A DNA stretch of 64,000 nucleotides from JBMNGN01 sp050949865 (GTDB taxonomy: Bacteria > Bacillota > Syntrophomonadia > Syntrophomonadales > Syntrophomonadaceae), in contig JBMNGN010000001.1 of assembly GCA_050949865.1 (NCBI GenBank), positions 1 through 64,000 of the forward strand, given 5' to 3'. The position numbers and the translations under genes were made by a program. Below are positions 1 through 8,903 of this stretch, piece after piece; the first letter of the stretch is position 1, and every line of letters starts with the position of its first letter. The notes under the pieces were generated by a model. The model did not search any database. It was not told where the DNA came from and worked only from the letters and a program-made list of their open reading frames with translations.

Positions 1-1
1 G

Positions 2-1120
2 TCACTATATGGCACCCGTGTGCAAATTCTCCCCAAGGTTCTTGGCCCAGCTGAAAAATCAGATCAAGATACTGAAATAAACAAAGCCATCCATTTATTG
101 CTACGTCTATTGAGCTATTCAAATTTTCTTAATATTAAGGAGATTCCAGACCCCATTTCCATACAAGCTTATCAAAATGATCTGCTGGAGATATTTATCG
201 GTCTATTTGCAGCTCAATTCCATCGCTTGTTTAACCGTGAAATACATCGCTCCTATCAGCAGATCGAAGAAAATATGCAGTTTATTAAAGGAAGAATTCT
301 ATTCACCCAGACTATTAGAGAAAATAAATTCCGTAAACACTTGCATTATGTAAGCTATGAAGAATTTAGCATCAATAATCTTCTCAACCGGATCATTAAA
401 ACCACTATGCTGCGTTTACTTAGCCAAACTAAAGTAACCATTAACAAAAAGAACTTAAAATTAGCTTTGGTTAACTTGGAAGAAGTGGAACCTATCAAAC
501 TATATCCTGGAATCTTTGATGAGGTAAGATTCAACCGGTTGAATCACACCTACTTGCCGCTATTTAATATGGCAAAAATGTTTTACTATAACCGACAGCC
601 AGGGCAAAGTGAAGGCGATGAATTGACTTTTACCTTTCTGGTACCGCTGAATAAGCTTTTTGAACAATATGTTTATAAGCTTCTTGCCAACAGCAAAATC
701 TCCAGTGTGGACGGCTATGAGGTCTGTCATCATAAACCGCAGAAATACTTGGCTAAAAGAAATGAACAGAACAATAAGCCGGCGTTTTTATTAGAACCGG
801 ATATAACACTTTCAAAAGAAGGGAAAGTAAAAGTAATTCTGGATACAAAATATAAGAATCCTATTAAAGAAGACAATGTATTTGTACTTCAAAGCGATAT
901 CTATCAAATGCTAACTTACGCAACAGCCTACCAATGCCCCTATGTTTATTTGGTTTATCCGGCCTTTATTTGTAATATGAACCAAGACAATGAACTAGCT
1001 CAATATGAAATCAGTACCGCAAGCGACAGTATTTTCGTTAAAATCATCCAATTAGATATTATTAATACTGAACCCGCGGTAATCGAAAAACACTTGGAAA
1101 ATCTAATCGAGGTTTCCTAA
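2..1120 (+). CDS. mcrC: McrC-type subunit of a McrBC restriction system (5' end outside window)
   Basis: This is the nuclease partner of a McrB GTPase in type IV (modified-DNA) restriction. The reading frame is open to the left edge. The GTG at 20 falls just before an I-L-P-K stretch that in McrC proteins lies inside the N-terminal region, so the true start is probably upstream. A PD-(D/E)XK nuclease core is visible near residues 257-278 counted from that GTG: E-P-D, then L-D-T-K-Y-K. A terminator hairpin follows at 1142. The gene therefore probably pairs with an mcrB upstream of the window rather than with the McrB gene at 1730, which has its own nuclease partner. Family assignment is from remembered motifs. 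Confidence 0.8.
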   Translation, partial: SLYGTRVQILPKVLGPAEKSDQDTEINKAIHLLLRLLSYSNFLNIKEIPDPISIQAYQNDLLEIFIGLFAAQFHRLFNREIHRSYQQIEENMQFIKGRILFTQTIRENKFRKHLHYVSYEEFSINNLLNRIIKTTMLRLLSQTKVTINKKNLKLALVNLEEVEPIKLYPGIFDEVRFNRLNHTYLPLFNMAKMFYYNRQPGQSEGDELTFTFLVPLNKLFEQYVYKLLANSKISSVDGYEVCHHKPQKYLAKRNEQNNKPAFLLEPDITLSKEGKVKVILDTKYKNPIKEDNVFVLQSDIYQMLTYATAYQCPYVYLVYPAFICNMNQDNELAQYEISTASDSIFVKIIQLDIINTEPAVIEKHLENLIEVS

Positions 1121-1141
1121 TACTTTTAAGGACATTAGATC

Positions 1142-1166
1142 AACCGCAAATTATTGTGGTTTTTTG
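1142..1166 (+). terminator. Rho-independent terminator after mcrC
   Basis: An 8-bp stem (1142-1149 with 1154-1161, one G-U pair) closes a 4-base loop and is followed by a T run. It separates the mcrC transcript from the next operon. Confidence 0.7.
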
Positions 1167-1284
1167 TTTGCTAATCATTATTAATGGTGATTAAACTGCT
1201 CCCAATGGGCTACATCATAAAGAGCTTTTGCAGTACAATAATTATGGGAATTATTGACTGATATTCGATTTATGGAGGATCACC

Positions 1285-1710
1285 ATGGCGAAACAAGTAA
1301 GAGGCTGGTCAAAACCAGATAACATTCCTGAATTGATTGGTAGGAAGCGGGTGGATTTATCAGTATTTAGATACGGAAGTCATATTCCGATTCCATTTCA
1401 CGAAGACTTTGCTGCGGCTAATGGTGGTTACTGGATAAAGCGTGGTGAGACACAGGATATCGTTTTACTTTTGGAAGGACAAGAATATAGCGCTCGTTTA
1501 ATTAATAAAGACCGACGTGACGCTAAAGGTGATACGCTGGAAATTAATTGGGGGTTTAACCAAACACTCAAAAAACTGCTTGAACAGCGTTTTGTGCTGT
1601 CCTTCAAAAGGGTTTCGCAGGAATCCAATGATAACAATGATGAAAATATTATTTCTGAAGACGAAACCTTCATCTGGTGTCCCGGAATATATAGATTTTT
1701 ACCAGACTGA
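1285..1710 (+). CDS. Unrecognised 141-aa protein ahead of McrB, possibly its N-terminal recognition domain
   Basis: I do not recognise this protein. It starts with ATG behind a GGAGG site (about 1273-1277) and is the first gene of the McrB/DUF2357 operon. The middle has alternating hydrophobic strands and a segment reading L-E-G-Q-E-Y-S-A-R-L, suggesting a small beta-rich domain. DNA-recognition domains are often found at this place in McrB systems. The last 30 residues are acidic and Asn-rich. It stops at 1710, while the next reading frame looks coding from about 1680. A one-base frameshift may therefore have split a single longer McrB. A DNA-recognition role is inference from position only. 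Confidence 0.6.
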   Translation: MAKQVRGWSKPDNIPELIGRKRVDLSVFRYGSHIPIPFHEDFAAANGGYWIKRGETQDIVLLLEGQEYSARLINKDRRDAKGDTLEINWGFNQTLKKLLEQRFVLSFKRVSQESNDNNDENIISEDETFIWCPGIYRFLPD

Positions 1711-1729
1711 TTCCCCTTTTACTTATCGC

Positions 1730-3547
1730 ATGGAGTTAATAACTGCTCCGTTATTTTCTTCTATAGTTGGTCTAAGGGATTACTTTTTAGACATTATGCA
1801 AGGTTATGTTGACGCCCGTACCACTCAACCTTTTGGGCGAGAGGCTTCGATGCGGAATACATTTGCGCGCATTGATAACTTAACTAGCCAAATTAATTGG
1901 TTACCACCAACAGTAAAGGTTAAATGGAGTGTTGGGCAAGGAAGTTGGGCTCGGGTGCCCTGGGTCGCATTTCTCGATTCCCGTCTAACAGATACTACCC
2001 AAAAAAGTATTTACATAGTCTATCTATTTCGTGAGGATATGCAAGGATTATACCTAGCCCTTATTCAAGGAGTAACCGATGTTGTAACTCAGCCGGGAAT
2101 TACTCAGTTTGAGGGAAGACAGTTACTTCGCCAACGTGCCGAATCACTGAGAAGTAATTTTGGAGGATTAAATGAACATGATTTTAATTTGGATAATAAC
2201 ATGAACTTACATAGCGATGGTCTACTAGCTATTAATTATCAATATGGCACCATTGCCTACCGTTACTATTCGCAAGAAGACCTTCCTGATGACGAAGCTT
2301 TATCTAGGGATCTCTACCAACTATTACAGGCCTATCAGAGTTATATTACTACTCATGAATCTTTCGCAGAAACTCAACATACTAACCCCTTTGTAATGAA
2401 AGAGAAAGTGACTGCACTTATTCAGTGGATTAGCTCTCAGGGTTATATTTATGAGCCCTGGCAAATTGCTGCTTACATAGCCGCCTTAAAAACCAAGCCT
2501 TTCGTTATACTGGCTGGGGTATCTGGCACAGGAAAATCCAAGCTGCCTTATCTGGTCGGTCAAGCAACAGGAGGGGTTACTCATTTATTACCAGTAAGGC
2601 CAGATTGGACAGATAGCTCAGAGTTGTTGGGTTATTGTGATATTCAGGGAAAATTCCGGCCAGCACAGGTTTTGCAATGGGCCAAGGAAGCGGAATCTCA
2701 GCCCGATAAGCATCATGTTTGCGTAATGGATGAGATGAATCTGGCTCGGGTAGAACATTATTTTGCTGAGGTATTGAGTCAGATTGAAAACCGCCGTAAA
2801 GGCGATAATGGGGGTTATGTTAGCGGAAAACTAATAAGCCAATCCCTACTATATGAGGATAGGGAATGGGGCAACCAAGTTTTACCTGCTAATATGGCTA
2901 TCGTGGGTACGGTTAATATGGATGAGAGCACTTATGGATTCAGCCGTAAAGTGTTGGATAGAGCATTTACCATTGAGTTATCCGAAATAAATCTTGCTCG
3001 GTGGCAAACCGTGGAAGGGGCAAACATCATCAATACATACCAATGGCCAATTGAAGCCTGGTATCCCCGTGCAATTAGGCTGAGTGAACTTGAATCACTA
3101 ACCGAAGAGGAAATCCAAATCATAGAACAAGTTATTGAGGTTTTAACAGATATTAACAGCATTTTACAGCCAGCTCAACTGCAATTAGGGTATCGCAGTA
3201 GAGATGAGATAGCTTTATTTGTTTTGCATGCCCGAGAAATGGAGAGCTCATTTGTTACTCAAAGCGGCGAAAAGGTTGATCCTTTGGATTTAGCCATACT
3301 AATGAAAGTATTACCGAGAATTATGGGAGGAAGTTCGACCATAAGGCAAATCCTTATGGACTTATTGGCCTGGGCAAATCATGGCGGACCGTCTTCTGAG
3401 TCAGACACAGAAAAAATAGTTAATCGGTGGATCGATGAAAAACGGCCCGCTGTCCTCAGGGGAGCCAGCTTCCCACGTATAGCATCGCGCTTATGTGTTA
3501 TGTGGGAGAGGTTAAGCAATGAAGGCTTCACTTCATTTTGGATGTAA
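1730..3547 (+). CDS. McrB-type AAA+ GTPase with MrcB-like (DUF3578) N-terminal domain
   Basis: This is the motor subunit of a McrBC-like restriction system, which translocates on DNA and activates a partner nuclease. From the ATG at 1730 it has 605 residues. The first 200 or so resemble the MrcB-like/DUF3578 domain. An AAA+ module follows: Walker A G-V-S-G-T-G-K-S near residue 262, Walker B with D-E-M-N-L-A-R near 333, and T-V-N-M-D-E-S-T near 395, the N-x-x-D-type motif of McrB GTPases. No ribosome site precedes 1730, and the same frame reads plausibly back to about 1680. Either translation is coupled to the upstream gene or the two were one gene. Its stop overlaps the start of the DUF2357 gene, so the two are co-transcribed. 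Confidence 0.85.
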   Translation: MELITAPLFSSIVGLRDYFLDIMQGYVDARTTQPFGREASMRNTFARIDNLTSQINWLPPTVKVKWSVGQGSWARVPWVAFLDSRLTDTTQKSIYIVYLFREDMQGLYLALIQGVTDVVTQPGITQFEGRQLLRQRAESLRSNFGGLNEHDFNLDNNMNLHSDGLLAINYQYGTIAYRYYSQEDLPDDEALSRDLYQLLQAYQSYITTHESFAETQHTNPFVMKEKVTALIQWISSQGYIYEPWQIAAYIAALKTKPFVILAGVSGTGKSKLPYLVGQATGGVTHLLPVRPDWTDSSELLGYCDIQGKFRPAQVLQWAKEAESQPDKHHVCVMDEMNLARVEHYFAEVLSQIENRRKGDNGGYVSGKLISQSLLYEDREWGNQVLPANMAIVGTVNMDESTYGFSRKVLDRAFTIELSEINLARWQTVEGANIINTYQWPIEAWYPRAIRLSELESLTEEEIQIIEQVIEVLTDINSILQPAQLQLGYRSRDEIALFVLHAREMESSFVTQSGEKVDPLDLAILMKVLPRIMGGSSTIRQILMDLLAWANHGGPSSESDTEKIVNRWIDEKRPAVLRGASFPRIASRLCVMWERLSNEGFTSFWM

Positions 3548-4230
3548 CTGCTATGAAACGATTATTTCAATTGGAAACGGACAAAGTAATACTTTCTTTT
3601 AGCCAGGGAACTGGTAAATTACCGCAAGTATTGGATGTCGAAAGAAATATTCCAGGAACGCTGCTTATTCATAAACGGCGCAGCGATCTACAGTGGAGGA
3701 AAGTATACCGAGATGTCCCTGGTGTTCCAGAGGATGCTTCTATTTCTGTTGGGCCTCGATTATATGAAGAAACTTATTACAAAATATATGCCAAAGCAAA
3801 ATTGTGTTCACGAGTTAGCATCTACCATCGTGATCCCGTTATTCTATCTGACTTGGACTACATAGATGATGAAAACTGTGTTTATGGATCTATCAACTTC
3901 AAATCCCAGGTAGGTAAAAGCCGTTTTTCTGTAATGGTAGACGGGAAGCCGGAGTTCGATTTTGAAGTGGAAGTATTCCCCTCTAAACTCAGTTATAAAT
4001 CTGATTATGAACATATGCTAGCTGAAGTTCAGAGTGTAATGACTTCACTGGCAATGGAATATCTCAAAGCCACCTATCAACTGGGCACCTCACTGAATGA
4101 TAAATCAGCGAAAAACCTGGAGTGGATTACCCTTCTTGAAAACATACTGGGCGACTTGGAACAAGCACTTTTTTATGTCTCTAATCATCCTATCCGGGGT
4201 TTACAGCGAGAAAACATCTACCGTCTGTAA
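3538..4230 (+). pseudogene. DUF2357 PD-(D/E)XK nuclease, 5' part, interrupted by IS21-family element
   Basis: This is the N-terminal 229 codons of a DUF2357 protein, the nuclease usually encoded next to an McrB GTPase in place of McrC. Translation starts at TTG 3538, overlapping the mcrB stop, or at ATG 3553. The insertion at 4226 supplies an immediate stop. When the element and one copy of its CCGTC target duplication are removed, codon 4225/8904/8905 becomes CGT and the frame runs without a break to 10732, giving 838 residues. No other damage is visible, so the interruption is recent. This half carries no nuclease motif, so as it stands the system probably lacks its effector. Confidence 0.85.
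4221..4225 (+). repeat. Target-site duplication (left) of the IS21 element, CCGTC
   Basis: These five bases before the element match the five bases directly after it (8899-8903). IS21-family elements make 4-8 bp duplications. Confidence 0.85.
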
Positions 4231-4275
4231 CTGTCAAGTAAAAATGAACAAAAAACGATAAATAACTTTGGACAC

Positions 4276-5031
4276 CTAGTTATTGCCAAAAATGGTTTGG
4301 CGATGTTTCAAACGATAGCTGTCGCCGCTTAAGTGGATGACCTCACTTTTGTGGATTAAGCGATCCAAAATAGCAGTTGTAATCGCCGGATCACCCAGAA
4401 TATCTCCCCAGTCTTCTGGCCCCTTGTTTGATGTAATGATGATGGAAGTCTGGCCGTAAAGCTTGTTGATTAGTTGAAAAAAGAGGTTTGCCTCGTGTCG
4501 GTCAATAGCCATGAACATTAAATCATCAATAATCACCAGGTCAGAACTTACCATTCTTTTTACCTTTGCCCTGGAGTTACGGCTGATTTCCTCCGTTTTG
4601 AGGAGACGAATTAGTTCATCCATCTGAACAAAAGTTACCCGGTAACCCCGGCTAATGGCTTCAATCCCTAGCCCAATGGACAAACATGTTTTGCCAACCC
4701 CGGGAGGGCCTAATAGAATTAGATTGTAGGCCTGTTCCAGCCAGATAAGCTCCTGTAGCTGTTTTAATTGCTTTTTACTTAGGGACTGTTGCTCTGAAAG
4801 GTCAAAATCATCCAGGGGTTTGTATTCGGGAAAAGCTGCTAACTTGTAGAGCCTCCCTACCTGTTTTTCCTCTCTTTTTTTTATCTCATGCTGCACCAGG
4901 TTCGTTAGAAACACTTGGTAACTGGGTTCCGTCACCTGGGCCTCAAGCAGTCTTTCTTCTACCACAGCAGCTGCTTCCGTTATCTTTAAGCGTTTCATAT
5001 CGTTTTTGAGTTGTTCAAGTTCTGCTGACAC
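4276..5031 (-). CDS. istB: IstB-type transposition helper ATPase
   Basis: This is the AAA+ helper of IS21 transposition, which loads on DNA and directs the IstA transposase to its target. It has 251 residues, full length for the family. Walker A reads L-G-P-P-G-V-G-K-T near residue 107 and Walker B reads L-V-I-I-D-D-L near 165, with a DnaC-like arrangement. The start overlaps the end of istA by about 37 bases, so the two genes are translationally coupled. The gene itself is intact although its partner istA is broken. Confidence 0.93.
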   Translation of the reverse strand: MSAELEQLKNDMKRLKITEAAAVVEERLLEAQVTEPSYQVFLTNLVQHEIKKREEKQVGRLYKLAAFPEYKPLDDFDLSEQQSLSKKQLKQLQELIWLEQAYNLILLGPPGVGKTCLSIGLGIEAISRGYRVTFVQMDELIRLLKTEEISRNSRAKVKRMVSSDLVIIDDLMFMAIDRHEANLFFQLINKLYGQTSIIITSNKGPEDWGDILGDPAITTAILDRLIHKSEVIHLSGDSYRLKHRQTIFGNN

Positions 5032-5471
5032 TCTCTCACTCCCTGTAATTCTTGTATATAGATGTTCATATCTCGCACTTCTACATGGGTTTTAAATACA
5101 GAACGATCTACCTCGTAAAGTGGTTGAATATGATTTTCAGCGCTTGGCTTTTCTTCTACCAGGCAATGAATATGGTTAAAATGATTTAATGAATCCACAA
5201 AATCAGTTGCTCCGTAAAGCCTGTTTTTTAAACAGTAATTAAGTGCCTTGGTGATAATCTCAGGAGATTTATCCAGGCTGTGATCTTTGATTATCTTTAA
5301 CTGATCCCGTATGTAGCGGGGTTTTCCCCGCCTTACCAGCCCTAGAAAATCATTGGCTTCTTGGGAATCATTAAGGAGCTGTGCCACTTCTTGCATATAG
5401 GATTCAATGCCCTTGTCCTTTTCTCTGCGGCAATCATTGCTCTTAATGAGTCGACCTTTTTCAAGGCATAC
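4995..5471 (-). pseudogene. istA: istA, 3' part
   Basis: This is the C-terminal part of the IS21 transposase, cut from its 5' part by the IS1634-type insertion. The frame is open from 4995 up through the first copy of the 169-bp repeat (5472-5640). Mapping the second repeat copy (offset 2174) onto the first puts this part in the same frame as the N-terminal part at 7640-8770. The restored gene would encode 533 residues. An internal ATG at 5396 could make a 133-aa fragment without catalytic residues. Confidence 0.85.
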
Positions 5472-5640
5472 GGGATAGCGGATAATCTCTAGCTCGTTAT
5501 CGGGGTCTACAATAATTAATATCCCCTCATCTTCTTTGATAACAACCCTTCGGTCGGGTGCATAAGTTCCTAATGGTAGGGCATAACGGTTACCCTGATA
5601 GACGATGGTATTGTCTTTGCGAATTACTCTAGTTATAATC
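5472..5640. repeat. 169-bp direct repeat, left copy (target duplication of the nested element)
   Basis: By eye this is base-for-base identical to 7646-7814. The two copies bracket the IS1634-type element and both are istA coding sequence. This is how a very long target-site duplication would look. Confidence 0.9.
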
Positions 5641-7645
5641 CTGACTTTTACAGCAAAATGATGAAAGAAATGGCCGCAATCCCTGAATACAAGCAGGATA
5701 GCGGCTTTCCTGTTTTGTCACAAATATGTAGTGAATTACCTTACTTTTTGGCTTGAGCTAAAATTTTTTTAATATCCCCAAGACGCAGTCTTTTATTAGT
5801 AAAATCAATCCCTAATGCTTCTCCGATAGCATCAGAAATATCACTTCGGTAATCAAACAAATAGATATTTTCGTGTTCATTAGAACAGGAAATTCTATTA
5901 AGACATTCAACAATCTTTTCAGCAGAATATAGTTTGCCGGTTTTCTTTTGGATGATACGCATAATAGTAAGAGCTATAAAACAGGTCAAAAAGTGAGCAT
6001 TAATGTGATCTTCAAGCGACACATAGACCGGCCGTGTTTCCAGCACCCCTTTTGTAATGCGAAACGTTTCTTCAATCTCCCATAGACCGCGGTAAGTCTC
6101 AATTACTTCAATATCAGACATATCCAATTCACTGGTTACAATAGAGTAGTATCCATCATACTTTTCTTCTTCGGCTACTTTTACATAATCCAAGACAGGA
6201 TTCCCTTTAACTTTAAGAATTTCACCGGTCTTTTCATCAAATTTAATATTATTCACATACTTAGCTGCACCGTAAGACGTAGCCTTAGTATATTTTTGAG
6301 GATTGGCTACCAGATCATAAGACTTTTTTAATACTTCTTGGCGTTCTGCCTTAGCCTTTAGGGCATATTTTCTTCCCCAGAAAACTACCTGCTTCTCATA
6401 TACCGTTTTCTTAACTTTTCTCCCACTTAGCAGCGTTACATTAATATCCCGGGCAATTATTCTACTTTTGATCTTAAAGTCAGTATCTTCATCAGCAGGT
6501 TTACCATCTTTATCTACATAACCCTCAGGGGAGAGGACATACTCCTTAAAATCTTTAGTACCACCTCGGACCGAAAAACTAAAAACATAACCATTAAAAT
6601 TTCTTCCCTTTTCCTTGCCTTGGAGATAAAAAATATTATCACCCGTGATAATACCCATATCAGCAACTACAACAATCCTACCGGTATCATAGTTTCGTCT
6701 GACCTCACCTATACTCGGCCTAAACGTTTCTTTATCTACCGTATTACCCGGAAACAATTCATAATGAAGCGGTATACCATCTGCATCCATAGCCAGCCCC
6801 ATCTGCACAATGGGATTCGGCCGTTTTTCCTTAGAACGCCCATACTTACGGAATTCATCAGCTTCATCAATCTCAAAATAGAAATTAGTCACATCGTAAT
6901 AAATAGTCTTAGTATTACGTCCATATTTAGCAGAGATCTGGGAATTCAAATATCTTTGAAATTCCGTGGCAATCTTAGAAAAATGAGATAGAGAACGATA
7001 AACATCTGCCAAAGAGAAATTGAATCGTTCAAAATATCGGCCTTTTTCCTCATAAGCCTTCTTCTTAGAGCCAGGAGAAAGCAATCTTGAAACCACAAGC
7101 ATAATCATGATGGAATTAGTATTGTATTTAAAATTCTTATGCCTGGACTTATTCTTAAAGAAAACATCCAGACCCAGTTCGTGATAAATCTTCAGTATTG
7201 CAGCATAGCCAAAATTCTTTCTATTGTCAGTATCGGGAGAAATCTTCTCATCCATATTAATTGCCAAAGTCAACTTCTTTTTAGAATTTTCTTCTTCGGT
7301 CATTTGCCGGGCAACTTCCTTGAAATAGGCGATAGGATCATCATATTCTTTTTCCAAAACATCTAAGTAACCTAGAGACTTAACAGTTTTAGATCTTGGT
7401 TTGCCGGTCTCTTTATCACGATAAGCTTTTTCAATAGAAAGATAAACCCTACCATTTTTGCGAACTGATTGCTTAAGGTTCAAATTAGCGCCTCCAAACA
7501 CATAAAATACATATTTATATTATACCATAAATGACTATACTTTCCTATACATATAAAAGAAAAAAACAGAAAAAAATATACCCTCAAAGCACCTAGCATC
7601 AAGGGTTTTAAAATCTTTATTTTAAATTATGGTGTAAAACTACCG
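5641..7645 (-). mobile_element. IS1634-type (IS4 superfamily) insertion sequence nested in istA
   Basis: The element is about 2.0 kb, and its ends are fixed to within a base or two by the flanking 169-bp duplication. Short imperfect inverted ends share TTTTACA (5647-5653 and its complement near 7633-7639). It holds one transposase gene. The IS1634 group, first described in Mycoplasma mycoides, is known for unusually long target duplications of variable length, which fits what is seen here. The identity of the two repeat copies implies recent insertion. Confidence 0.88.
5741..7501 (-). CDS. IS1634-family transposase (DDE type)
   Basis: This is a 586-residue DDE transposase, a usual length for the IS1634 group. 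The first catalytic Asp is likely in Y-Y-D-V-T-N-F-Y near residue 200 and the second in V-V-V-A-D-M-G near 280. The E region reads Y-R-G-L-W-E-I-E-E-T-F-R near 490, the Y-R-E signature of IS4-like enzymes. The N-terminus (V-Y-L-S-I-E-K-A-Y-R) matches the usual opening of this family. The frame is intact and full length, so the element may still be active. Confidence 0.93.
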   Translation of the reverse strand: MFGGANLNLKQSVRKNGRVYLSIEKAYRDKETGKPRSKTVKSLGYLDVLEKEYDDPIAYFKEVARQMTEEENSKKKLTLAINMDEKISPDTDNRKNFGYAAILKIYHELGLDVFFKNKSRHKNFKYNTNSIMIMLVVSRLLSPGSKKKAYEEKGRYFERFNFSLADVYRSLSHFSKIATEFQRYLNSQISAKYGRNTKTIYYDVTNFYFEIDEADEFRKYGRSKEKRPNPIVQMGLAMDADGIPLHYELFPGNTVDKETFRPSIGEVRRNYDTGRIVVVADMGIITGDNIFYLQGKEKGRNFNGYVFSFSVRGGTKDFKEYVLSPEGYVDKDGKPADEDTDFKIKSRIIARDINVTLLSGRKVKKTVYEKQVVFWGRKYALKAKAERQEVLKKSYDLVANPQKYTKATSYGAAKYVNNIKFDEKTGEILKVKGNPVLDYVKVAEEEKYDGYYSIVTSELDMSDIEVIETYRGLWEIEETFRITKGVLETRPVYVSLEDHINAHFLTCFIALTIMRIIQKKTGKLYSAEKIVECLNRISCSNEHENIYLFDYRSDISDAIGEALGIDFTNKRLRLGDIKKILAQAKK

Positions 7646-8770
7646 GGGATAGCGGATAATCTCTAGCTCGTTATCGGGGTCTACAATAATTAATATCCCC
7701 TCATCTTCTTTGATAACAACCCTTCGGTCGGGTGCATAAGTTCCTAATGGTAGGGCATAACGGTTACCCTGATAGACGATGGTATTGTCTTTGCGAATTA
7801 CTCTAGTTATAATCTTAGTAGTTGAAATATTTATCTTGTGGGGTACCGGGATGAGGTGTTGTTTTTCGAGGACGAACACTTCTGCCGGTATCTTTTTTGT
7901 TGTATTGTGAACTTTTCCATTACCGGTTCGCTCTAACCAGGCTAAACAATCTTCGTTCAGCTTTTCGAGGTTATGGAAGGTACGGTTCCTGGAAAAGTTC
8001 CTTTTTACAAATTTAACCACATTTTCAACCTTTCCCTTGGATTCTGGATCCGCTTTTCTGCACATGTAAATCTTGAATTTTCGGGTCTTTTGGTATTCTG
8101 CAAACTCTTTGGTAAGCAATAGATCCCCGCCGTTCTCGCTGACCAGTATAAGATGATCCTGATCGTATACAATTTCCTTAGTCATCCCTCCATAGTATTC
8201 AAATGCGTTTTCGTGAACCTTTATTAAATCTCGGGTTGTAAACGGGCGGTCCAGCCACTCCACATATTTATGCCGGGAGTGGGCTAGGACGAAGGATGCA
8301 AAGTACAGGGTTACCATCCTAGCAATGCTGCTACGTAGAGCAATTTGCCCAAAGTCCATCTGCATTTGCTGGCCGGCAGGTAATTCATCAACGGCTTCGT
8401 ATTGACGTACGTACTTAACCTGGGGAATACCACACTCCTCTCGTAATTGTCTGACATAGTTTCTAACTGTTCCTTCGCTAACACCTCCATCAAGTTTTCT
8501 TTCCTGCAGCCAGTCGAGCACCTGTGCACTGCTCATATCCTGATATTGTATCAACCAGGATTTAATTAGCTCCCGATGCTTATCTAGTTTCTTGGTTCTG
8601 GTTTTTCGATTTTCTAAAATCTGTTCCATTTCTTCTGGAGTCATATCCAGATACTTATATACTGTAGTTCGAGATAGGTCTAGACGCCGGGATATCTGGC
8701 TTACGTTAAAATGCATTTCCTTTAAATCTTGGATTTCTAAATACATATTCCACCCTTCTGCTACGTTCAT
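7640..8770 (-). pseudogene. istA: istA, 5' part (IS21 transposase)
   Basis: This is the N-terminal 376 residues of the IS21 transposase, running through the second copy of the 169-bp repeat and stopping in the nested element. An HTH is visible near residues 20-42 (V-S-Q-I-S-R-R-L-D-L-S). An integrase catalytic domain follows: Q-M-D-F-G near 137, D in Y-D-Q-D-H near 200, and E in S-K-G-K-V-E-N near 250. The catalytic core is therefore present, but the C-terminal 157 or so residues are separated from it. Whether the truncated protein keeps any activity cannot be told from sequence. Confidence 0.88.
7646..7814. repeat. 169-bp direct repeat, right copy
   Basis: Identical to 5472-5640 by eye. See the left copy and the nested element. 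Confidence 0.9.
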
Positions 8771-8898
8771 TTTCTTCCTCCTCTGCTATGATAAAAGCTG
8801 TTTTATTTCCAGCTCTATCATAGCTTTTTTGGAGGATTGTGGTAAATACTGTTCATTCTTATTTGTTGTTTTCTGTCCATTTTAGTTTATCAGTTACA

Positions 8899-8903
8899 CC
8901 GTC
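8899..8903 (+). repeat. Target-site duplication (right) of the IS21 element, CCGTC
   Basis: Matches 4221-4225. Removing one copy together with the element restores the reading frame of the DUF2357 gene. Confidence 0.85.

Larger units (their letters stand above)
4226..8898 (-). mobile_element. IS21-family insertion sequence (IstA/IstB), itself interrupted
   Basis: The element is 4673 bp as found, or about 2.5 kb without the nested insertion and its duplication, which is the normal IS21 size. Imperfect terminal inverted repeats of about 39 bp begin TGTAACTG at 4226 and end as the complement at 8898. The target duplication CCGTC flanks it. It carries istA then istB on the minus strand with overlapping ends, as usual for the family. 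It lies in the DUF2357 nuclease gene. It is probably unable to move by itself now, because istA is broken. Confidence 0.92.
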
